Assembly (NCBI GenBank): GCA_026986235.1
Contig: JALSOY010000247.1
Span: 1-6,917 of the forward strand
From: Caldifarciminota bacterium
Lineage (GTDB): Bacteria > Hydrothermota > Hydrothermia > B15-G9 > WFZT01
DNA length: 6,917 bases
Direction: 5' to 3'
Below the pieces are notes generated by a model. The model made no database searches, was not told the DNA's origin, and was given only the letters and a program-made list of their open reading frames with translations. This document shows, in pieces, positions 1 through 4,684 of the stretch (its first letter is position 1; every line of letters begins with the position of its first letter). The translations under genes were made by a program, and so were the position numbers.

Positions 1-1
1 G

Positions 2-1261
2 TTTGAAAGGATACTTTTAAGGGACATAGGGAAGCCCGAGTCCTGGTCACTTAAGACTTACGAAAAGGGTGGGGGGTACAAGGGGTTGAAAAAGGCACTC
101 TCCAGTTATTCTCCCGACGAAGTGATTGAGCTTGTCAAATCCTCCGGATTGCGTGGCAGAGGGGGAGCTGGATTCCCCACCGGTATCAAGTGGAGTTTTG
201 TCCCGAAAGATACGGATAAGCCAAAGTATGTCGTTGCAAACGCCGATGAAGGTGAGCCCGGAACATTCAAGGACAGGGTTATCCTTGAGGAAGAGCCACA
301 CATGCTAATTGAGGGTATAATCCTGGCAGCTTATGCAATTGGTGCCCATGAAGCTTACATTTATCTCAGAAAAGAGTATCCGCTTGCGAAAAAGAGGCTT
401 CTTGATGCCATCAAAGAGGCAAAAGAGGCGGGTTACCTCGGAAAAAACATTCTTGGATCGGGTTTTGACATTGAAATTTATGTCTATATAGGCGCAGGTG
501 CGTACATCTGTGGAGAGGAGACGGCTCTGCTTGAGTCACTTGAAGGGAAGAGAGGGCATCCCAGGAAGAGACCGCCTTTCCCGGCCACACATGGCCTTTA
601 CAGTTGCCCCACAGTTGTAAACAATGTGGAAACCCTTGCCAATGTCCCTTTTATAGTGCTGCACGGCCCCACATGGTACAGACAGTTTGGAACCGAGAAA
701 AGTCCCGGTACAAAGCTATTTTCGTGTTCCGGTGCGATTAAAAGGCCCGGCGTTTACGAAATCCCCCTTGGCTCGATCACTTTGAAACAACTCGTGTTTG
801 ACATCTGTGGTGGGTTAAAAGAAGGGAGCGAGCTACTTGGAGTTATTCCCGGAGGTGTTTCGGCTCCCATCCTGACTGAAGATGAGATTGATGTGCCACT
901 CGACTATGAGTCAATAGCTGCAAAGGGCTCCATGCTCGGCTCCGGCGGTGTGATTGTCCTGGATAGATCCTTCAGTGCCGTGACTTACGCAAAAAGGGCG
1001 GCGGAGTTCTATGCAGAAGAATCCTGCGGTAAATGTACACCCTGCAGGGAAGGCACACCTTGGCTTGTACACATACTTGAGAAAATAGAGAACGGCCATG
1101 GAACACCTGAAGATTACGACCTGCTGCTTGAGGTGGTTAACATGATTCGTGGCAGAACATTCTGCCCTCTTGGAGATTCTGCAGCATGCGTCGTTGAGGC
1201 CTTTGCAACCAAATTCAAAGAAGACTTCGACAGACTCATAAAGAGACCGGTTACCGTCTGA
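2..1261 (+). CDS. nuoF: NADH-quinone oxidoreductase subunit F (NuoF), 5' end cut by window edge
   Basis: NuoF is the NADH-binding subunit of respiratory Complex I. It oxidises NADH with FMN and passes electrons to the [4Fe-4S] cluster N3, in the cytoplasmic arm. The frame is open from base 2 and gives 419 visible residues. The first 28, which read like a NuoF N-terminus (ERILLRDIGKPES, then YEKGGGYKGLKKAL), lie upstream of the TTG at 86, so that TTG is not the true start. Probably only a few residues are missing, though an upstream domain cannot be excluded. Seen in order (visible numbering): GRGGAGFPTG at about 52-61 and NADEGEPGTFKDR at 80-92 (FMN/NADH site), GAGAYICGEETALL at 164-177, and cluster ligands C342, C345, C348 (ESCGKCTPCREG) and C388 (FCPLGDSAA). 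The protein ends about 30 residues after the last Cys, without the C-terminal ferredoxin domain of hydrogenase HydB proteins; this favours NuoF over HydB. The stop TGA touches the folK ATG. Confidence 0.93.
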   Translation, partial: FERILLRDIGKPESWSLKTYEKGGGYKGLKKALSSYSPDEVIELVKSSGLRGRGGAGFPTGIKWSFVPKDTDKPKYVVANADEGEPGTFKDRVILEEEPHMLIEGIILAAYAIGAHEAYIYLRKEYPLAKKRLLDAIKEAKEAGYLGKNILGSGFDIEIYVYIGAGAYICGEETALLESLEGKRGHPRKRPPFPATHGLYSCPTVVNNVETLANVPFIVLHGPTWYRQFGTEKSPGTKLFSCSGAIKRPGVYEIPLGSITLKQLVFDICGGLKEGSELLGVIPGGVSAPILTEDEIDVPLDYESIAAKGSMLGSGGVIVLDRSFSAVTYAKRAAEFYAEESCGKCTPCREGTPWLVHILEKIENGHGTPEDYDLLLEVVNMIRGRTFCPLGDSAACVVEAFATKFKEDFDRLIKRPVTV

Positions 1262-1768
1262 ATGGCCCATACGGCTTATCTTGGATTTGGATCCAATATC
1301 GGGGACAGAAAAAGAAACATTCTCAAAGCTTATGAGAGGCTTTCTGAAAAAGGTCTGAAGATCATTGAGAAATCCGGATTTTTCAAGACTGCACCCTACG
1401 GTTACGAAAGTCAGCCTGAATTTTTAAACTCAGTTGCACTTGTGGAAGTGGAAGCAGGAGCACTCAGATTACTCGAGATCATAAAAGAAGTTGAAAAGGA
1501 GATTGGACGCACCGAGACCTTCAGGTGGGGTCCACGGGTTATTGATATTGATATCCTGTTCTTTGAAGACCTCGTCCTTAAATCAGAGGTTCTGAATATA
1601 CCTCATTTAGATCTCCACAACCGGTGCTTCGTACTGTATCCACTTGCCGAGATTGCACCAGATTTTTTGCATCCCGTGCTCAAAATCACGGTGAAAGAAT
1701 TAAAGAAAAACTGCCGTGGAAAAGTTGAAAAGATAGAAATCACTCCAGCTCCAGACCTGCGTTTCTGA
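1262..1768 (+). CDS. folK: 2-amino-4-hydroxy-6-hydroxymethyldihydropteridine pyrophosphokinase (HPPK)
   Basis: HPPK transfers pyrophosphate from ATP to 6-hydroxymethyl-7,8-dihydropterin, the step before dihydropteroate synthase in folate synthesis; it is cytosolic. At 168 residues it has the usual single-domain length (the E. coli enzyme is 159). Seen: N-terminal AYLGFGSNIGDR (5-16), pterin-site FLNSVALVE (54-62), and the HPPK signature RWGPRVIDIDIL (88-99). Asp95 and Asp97 fall at the same numbers as the two Mg-binding aspartates of E. coli HPPK. H115 and R121 in HLDLHNRCFVLYPLAEIAP match conserved ATP-contacting residues. The ATG directly follows the nuoF stop and no convincing Shine-Dalgarno precedes it, so translation is probably coupled to nuoF. 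No other folate gene is present in the window; a nuoF-folK pairing has no obvious metabolic logic and may simply be shared transcription. Confidence 0.95.
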   Translation: MAHTAYLGFGSNIGDRKRNILKAYERLSEKGLKIIEKSGFFKTAPYGYESQPEFLNSVALVEVEAGALRLLEIIKEVEKEIGRTETFRWGPRVIDIDILFFEDLVLKSEVLNIPHLDLHNRCFVLYPLAEIAPDFLHPVLKITVKELKKNCRGKVEKIEITPAPDLRF

Positions 1769-1797
1769 TGGTTTCTTTAAAATCCTGGATGTTTCCA

Positions 1798-1829
1798 ACG
1801 GAGAGAATGAGGAAGAATCCGTCCTTTTT
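1798..1829 (+). terminator. possible weak intrinsic terminator after nuoF-folK
   Basis: Inverted repeat ACGGA (1798-1802) / TCCGT (1818-1822) with a 15-nt purine-rich loop, followed by CC and five T (1825-1829). It sits 29 bp past the folK stop, the expected place. The stem is short and the loop long, so this is a weak candidate; the stronger GC hairpins further downstream could do the job instead. Confidence 0.3.
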
Positions 1830-1998
1830 AACTTTAGTTAACTAAAAAAACCTGATGCAATTGTCGAACACCATGAGAATCGGACATAAGAATATCCATT
1901 AAATTCTAAAGTTCCCCTTCGGAAGGAGGAATTGGCAAATCACCGAAAATCCCCCTGTGTCTCCCTTTTAGCAAAGTGGGATTTTGGATACCAAAGTC

Positions 1999-2031
1999 CC
2001 CCTCCTTTAGAAGGGGGACAAAGGGGGATGT
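1999..2031. repeat. 33-bp perfect direct repeat, copy 1
   Basis: Identical over 33 bp to 2169-2201, starting with CCCCTCCTTTAGAAGGGGGA. Extended leftward it forms a perfect 8-bp stem: GTCCCCCT (1996-2003) with AGGGGGAC (2012-2019) around loop CCTTTAGA. A second G-run (AAAGGGGGATGT) follows the hairpin. Confidence 0.95.
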
Positions 2032-2046
2032 AAACCGCTTAAATTC

Positions 2047-2080
2047 AATCCCCCTGTTTCCCCCTTCTCCAAGGGGGATT
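2047..2080. repeat. hairpin with alternative pairings
   Basis: Perfect 7-bp stem CCCCCTT (2060-2066) / AAGGGGG (2071-2077) with loop CTCC. The same G-run can instead pair with an upstream C-run: AATCCCCC (2047-2054) / GGGGGATT (2073-2080), an 8-bp alternative. This is the middle A module (A2), which lacks a following B module. Confidence 0.7.
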
Positions 2081-2091
2081 TTGGAAGGAGG

Positions 2092-2114
2092 AATCCCCCC
2101 AGGGGGATTTTTGA
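2092..2114 (+). terminator. compact GC hairpin with T-run, terminator-like
   Basis: AATCCCCC (2092-2099) and GGGGGATT (2102-2109) form a perfect inverted repeat with only CA between, so the apical pair must open to make the loop. The right arm runs into a T-tract (ATTTTT at 2107-2112). This is the best GC-stem plus U-run for plus-strand transcripts in the spacer, although it lies over 300 bp past folK. It may equally be just one more array member. Confidence 0.3.
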
Positions 2115-2168
2115 GGAATCTCCCTGTATCTCCCTTTTGTCAAAAGGAGAATTTTAGGAGACCAGGAT

Positions 2169-2201
2169 CCCCTCCTTTAGAAGGGGGACAAAGGGGGATG
2201 T
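2169..2201. repeat. 33-bp perfect direct repeat, copy 2
   Basis: Second copy, offset exactly 170 bp from copy 1. Here the outer bases differ: T2168 replaces the C at 1998, turning a C-G pair into a T-G wobble with G2187. The stem is therefore shorter (CCCCT 2169-2173 / AGGGG 2182-2186) but still formed. Confidence 0.95.
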
Positions 2202-2303
2202 CTACCTCTTAATTTTCAATCCCCCCTTATAAGGAATTTTGCGGATGACTATATCTTCACTCGCTTTCCTTTTATGGTGTAGGTTTTCCACCCAATACCA
2301 ACA

Positions 2304-2771
2304 TCAATCTTCCAGTTTTAATCTGTAAATGACGGCGTTTTCTCTATTATCAGGGTAGTACCCTTTTATCGTTCCAATTGCTTCAAACCCTTCCTTTTCG
2401 TAAAGCTTCCTTGCAGGCGTATTTGACTCTCTCACCTCGAGGGTTACCATTTTCTTACCCAGTTCCCGGGCCTTTCCTCTGGCAAAATCAATCATAAAAT
2501 GACCGTATCCCCTCCTTCTATAGTCGGGGTGGACGGTTATGTTGGCTATGTGCAGTGATTCCCCGTAATCCCACAGCACAATGTAACCAATGATCTCTTC
2601 CCCTTTAACCAGAACGAAGGGGAGAGAAAAAGGATTTCTTGTTTCTGATAGAAAACCAAACTTCGTCCATGGATTTGAATAGCTTAATTTTTCGATTTCG
2701 TAAACCCGATCGATGTGCTCAGCCTTCAGCGGGATAAGTTTTATCTGTTTCTCCGAATTTTGCCTCTGCAT
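2304..2771 (-). CDS. rimI: ribosomal protein S18-alanine N-acetyltransferase (RimI, GNAT family)
   Basis: RimI transfers an acetyl group from acetyl-CoA to the N-terminal Ala of ribosomal protein S18. The 155-residue protein is one GNAT domain. Seen: NPW at 33-35 typical of RimI, beta strands around GEEIIGYIVLW (57-67) and HIANITVHPDYR (74-85), the CoA-binding RRRGYG (85-90), and the RimI C-terminal block LEVRESNTPARKLYEKEGF (111-129) then KGYYPDNRENAVIY (136-149). E112 and Y124 have the same 12-residue spacing as the catalytic Glu103/Tyr115 of enterobacterial RimI. The ATG at 2771 is the only usable start: an in-frame TAA lies two codons upstream, and no ATG, GTG or TTG follows before the conserved domain. 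Hence it overlaps tsaB by 53 bp, with at best a weak GAG ribosome site. tsaB-rimI adjacency is common in bacteria and supports the RimI call over a generic acetyltransferase. Confidence 0.92.
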   Translation of the reverse strand: MQRQNSEKQIKLIPLKAEHIDRVYEIEKLSYSNPWTKFGFLSETRNPFSLPFVLVKGEEIIGYIVLWDYGESLHIANITVHPDYRRRGYGHFMIDFARGKARELGKKMVTLEVRESNTPARKLYEKEGFEAIGTIKGYYPDNRENAVIYRLKLED

Positions 2772-3399
2772 CGGTTATTCTCATGTAAAAAGGTTCAAGG
2801 AGGTCAATCTCGTCTGCTCCCTTATTTTTATATTTTTCAGCCCCGAGACGCGCAACCGTCAGGGCTGATGGATATCTGATCCTGTAAATTTTTTTCGTAT
2901 TCAGTTCGCCTTCATTTTTGAAGACTCCTGCGACGATTCCGTCCCCTATTTCTATTTCCCGGGGGTATTTTATGAAATAATCTGAGATTCTTTCAGGTTT
3001 CCCGGATTTGCAAACAAACTCTGCCGTATAGACCTGTCCCTTCTGTGCTTCAATTACCGGTATGATTTTAAGACCTTCGTAACAGATGGGAACTTCATGA
3101 GCAAGGGCGTCCAGGGTGTTGACCCCCACGACCGGGATTTTATGCGTAAGCTCAAGGGCTTTAACAAAAGAGAGACCCACCCTGAGCGCGGTAAAATATC
3201 CTGGACCTATAGAAACACTCAGGAGATCGAGATCTCTAAAGCCTACACCTGAAATGTCAAATATCTGGTTGAGCATGAGATTTATGTATTCAGAGTGGGT
3301 AAATGGGGCAAGAGAACGGACCTCCGCCACAGGCTGACAATCCTTCAGCAACCCCAGGAGAGTTGCGTCAGTGGATGTCTCAACTCCCAGGACTATCAA
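2719..3399 (-). CDS. tsaB: tRNA N6-threonylcarbamoyladenosine biosynthesis protein TsaB
   Basis: TsaB is the inactive ASKHA-fold paralogue that pairs with TsaD (and TsaE) to place the threonylcarbamoyl group on A37 of ANN-decoding tRNAs. The 226-residue protein matches family length. Seen: N-terminal IVLGVETST (2-10), then THSEYINLML in the helix after the first beta hairpin, and the family hallmark SIGPGYFTALRVGLSFVKAL in the first 90 residues (usually GPGSFTGLRIG; here Gly is Ala in FTALR), VGVNTLDALA, and the C-terminal FYMRITDAEAKFG that ends TsaB proteins. The start is a TTG, chosen because it places MIVLGVETST exactly at the family N-terminus; no ATG or GTG fits. It begins 2 bp after the methionine adenosyltransferase stop, implying coupling. 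The partner genes tsaC, tsaD and tsaE are not in the window. About 14 residues follow the usual end and encode the rimI overlap. Confidence 0.93.
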   Translation of the reverse strand: MIVLGVETSTDATLLGLLKDCQPVAEVRSLAPFTHSEYINLMLNQIFDISGVGFRDLDLLSVSIGPGYFTALRVGLSFVKALELTHKIPVVGVNTLDALAHEVPICYEGLKIIPVIEAQKGQVYTAEFVCKSGKPERISDYFIKYPREIEIGDGIVAGVFKNEGELNTKKIYRIRYPSALTVARLGAEKYKNKGADEIDLLEPFYMRITDAEAKFGETDKTYPAEG

Positions 3400-3401
3400 T
3401 T

Positions 3402-4598
3402 TCAGTAGATCCCGAGTTCCCTGTTCAAAAATCTCTTCCAGATGTCCGGAAGTTCAGAGAGCGACTGGTTGAGTATGCCTTTTATGCCGTCTTTGAGACC
3501 CCGTGACAGGTTGCCTGATTTTGTCCTCACCCTGGCTTCAAAGAGCTGCGGCTCAGTTATTGGTTTACCAATCTGGCTCACCATGTAGATGAGCACATCT
3601 TCCACTTCGTCAAATTTTTCGTAAACCCTTCTGGCAATTTCGTTTGCAAATACATTGTATATCTTGCCCACATGACTCACAGGGTTCTTACCGGCAACTG
3701 CCTCAAGACTCATGGGTCTGTAGGGAGTTATCAATCCATTTGCCCTGTTCCCTCTTCCTACCTGTCCGTCGTCACCACTTTCGCCTGAGATACCTGTCAC
3801 AGTAATGTAAACAATTCCCTCTTCCACAAGGTCAGCTGAATTTAGCTCAAGGTTGAACCTGTATGGAAGGATGCCTCTGACGAATTCCTCTGCCTTTTTC
3901 TTAATCAGTTCCTTTTTCTCAAGATAGTCTTCAAGGGAGCTGACGAATTTTGAGACGAAGGCGGCAGCAACTGTGAGGTTTACCTGATCACCGAACCTTA
4001 CTCCCATGACCTTTATGTCCTCACCAAGTTCAGGATGATCCTTTTTAAACTCACGAGAGTTAAGGTATCTTTCAAGTTTTAAAACCGTTTCCTCTGTTTT
4101 CGATAGGGGATAAAAGCCGACACCAAATGAGGTATCGTTGGCTCTTGGAATATCCTTTGATGAGTCAAACAGACCAACAAGGTCCCTACTGCCGGGTTTA
4201 ACGAGAAGTTTAAGGTTAATGTGTCTCTCGACATCGAGGTTTTTTATGTTGCTTTTAAGCCATTTTCTGGCAGATTCGATGTAAATTTCCTCAACAGGTA
4301 TCCTGTGATCTCCCACTTCTGTTATGACCCTTCCGACAAGGTAGAAATTTATGGGGTCAAGTACTTCTCCTCCACCGAAAACAGGATGTGCCCTGCCCGC
4401 CACGAGCATGGCCTTGTCAACATTGTGGTGAAGGATCCTCCTGAATTTTTCAATGTAATAAGTCGAAACTGCAATTGAATATTCCTCTGCTATGGCATCA
4501 GAAATGGTGTCAGGATGCCCGATCCCCTTTCTCTCAACGATTTCAACGGGGAGCTCTTCCTGTGCAATAAAATTATTTTCGTTCACCAGTATCTCCAT
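3402..4598 (-). CDS. archaeal-type methionine adenosyltransferase (S-adenosylmethionine synthetase)
   Basis: Makes S-adenosylmethionine from methionine and ATP, releasing phosphate and pyrophosphate; cytosolic. The 398 residues match the archaeal MAT family (COG1812 / PF01941, about 400 aa), not bacterial MetK. Seen: VERKGIGHPDTISDAIAEEYS-type N-terminal motif (21-41) with His28 and Asp30, HHNVDKAMLVAGRAHPVFGGGEV (57-79, shown in pieces: NVDK, AGR, FGGGE), GDDGQVGRGNRANG (275-288), ITPYRPMSLEA (290-300), GKNPVSHVGKIYN (303-315) and SQIGKPITEP near residue 345. These blocks are close to the methanogen enzymes as I remember them. The ATG at 4598 has a strong AGGAGG eight bases upstream. It heads a tight run MAT-tsaB-rimI. 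No motif appears to be lost, so it is probably active and the cell may lack classical metK, which the window cannot show. Confidence 0.95.
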   Translation of the reverse strand: MEILVNENNFIAQEELPVEIVERKGIGHPDTISDAIAEEYSIAVSTYYIEKFRRILHHNVDKAMLVAGRAHPVFGGGEVLDPINFYLVGRVITEVGDHRIPVEEIYIESARKWLKSNIKNLDVERHINLKLLVKPGSRDLVGLFDSSKDIPRANDTSFGVGFYPLSKTEETVLKLERYLNSREFKKDHPELGEDIKVMGVRFGDQVNLTVAAAFVSKFVSSLEDYLEKKELIKKKAEEFVRGILPYRFNLELNSADLVEEGIVYITVTGISGESGDDGQVGRGNRANGLITPYRPMSLEAVAGKNPVSHVGKIYNVFANEIARRVYEKFDEVEDVLIYMVSQIGKPITEPQLFEARVRTKSGNLSRGLKDGIKGILNQSLSELPDIWKRFLNRELGIY

Positions 4599-4606
4599 TT
4601 TGCGTT

Positions 4607-4612
4607 CCTCCT
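4607..4612 (-). promoter_or_regulatory. strong Shine-Dalgarno for the MAT gene
   Basis: AGGAGG on the minus strand, with 8 nt (AACGCAAA) to the ATG at 4598. It is the only textbook ribosome site in the minus-strand operon and fixes the MAT start; tsaB and rimI rely on close spacing or overlap. Confidence 0.85.
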
Positions 4613-4639
4613 ATAAAATTAGCGGGGTTGACTGTTTAA

Positions 4640-4666
4640 ATTAAAGTTTAATGCAAATCCAGTCAA
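4640..4666 (-). promoter_or_regulatory. candidate sigma-70-type promoter for MAT-tsaB-rimI
   Basis: On the minus strand TTGACT (4666-4661; 5 of 6 to TTGACA) is followed after 15 bp by TTTAAT (4645-4640; 5 of 6 to TATAAT), 42 bp before the ATG. The spacer is shorter than the ideal 17 bp; with 17 bp the -10 would be the poorer TAATTT. The TTGACT also belongs to a perfect 7-bp inverted repeat, TTGACTG (4628-4634) / CAGTCAA (4660-4666), so an operator role is possible. Read-through from the upstream large gene is an alternative. Confidence 0.45.
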
Positions 4667-4684
4667 GTTTTGATCTTAGTTGAT

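Larger units (their letters stand above)
1911..2234. repeat. array of C-run/G-run hairpin repeats
   Basis: About 324 bp built from related short palindromic modules. An 'A' module (roughly AATCCCCCTGT, then TCTCCCTTTT, then CAAA, then GGGATTTTGGA) occurs at about 1947-1990, 2047-2090 and 2117-2160. A 'B' module (CCCCTCCTTTAGAAGGGGGA, then CAAAGGGGGATGT, then CTTAA..TTCAAT) occurs at about 1991-2049 and 2161-2220. The order is A1-B1-A2-A3-B2, so A1B1 and A3B2 are two diverged copies of a unit of about 104 bp. Hairpins seen: 1912-1931, 1961-1980, 1996-2019, 2060-2077, 2092-2109, 2129-2150, 2169-2186 and palindrome CCTTATAAGG 2225-2234. Several copies keep the stem despite base changes. Such C/G-run intergenic palindromes are, from general knowledge, common in genomes of several bacterial phyla; function unknown. 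Confidence 0.85.
1769..2303. other. intergenic spacer between convergent folK and rimI; no credible gene
   Basis: This 535-bp stretch separates two converging 3' ends. The only sizeable open frame (1976-2212, plus) is made of the low-complexity repeats themselves, with Pro/Gly/Arg-rich translations, and has no family resemblance, so I do not call it. Contents in order: a weak terminator-like hairpin just after folK (1798-1829); an AT-rich palindrome TTTAGTTAACTAAA at 1833-1846, which can alternatively fold as TTAAC/GTTAA (1828-1832/1837-1841); the hairpin-repeat array (1911-2234); and about 70 bp of featureless sequence up to the rimI stop. No tRNA-like or riboswitch-like fold was recognised. 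Confidence 0.8.

Noticed and set aside
86..1261. nuoF starting at the TTG at 86
   Set aside because: The same frame is open back to base 2 and the upstream 28 residues match the NuoF N-terminus, so the start is outside the window.
2..1261. NADH-dependent hydrogenase subunit HydB rather than NuoF
   Set aside because: No C-terminal 2[4Fe-4S] ferredoxin extension follows the N3 cluster domain and the visible N-terminus reads like NuoF; an upstream thioredoxin-like domain cannot be fully excluded.
911..1270. 119-residue minus-strand open frame inside nuoF, and similar antisense frames elsewhere
   Set aside because: They lie wholly opposite confidently identified genes and show no family motifs; treated as shadows.
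1999..2110. G-quadruplex
   Set aside because: The plus-strand G-runs are interleaved with complementary C-runs, which favours ordinary hairpins; four close G-runs on one strand without intervening C-runs are not present.
1976..2212. 78-residue plus-strand open frame in the spacer
   Set aside because: It is translated entirely from the hairpin repeats (Pro, Gly, Arg-rich), has no recognisable family, no ribosome site, and mirrors the spurious small proteins such repeats yield.
1911..2234. CRISPR array
   Set aside because: Repeat copies are few, diverged, irregularly spaced and composite; the intervals are related to each other rather than unique spacers, and no cas gene is nearby.
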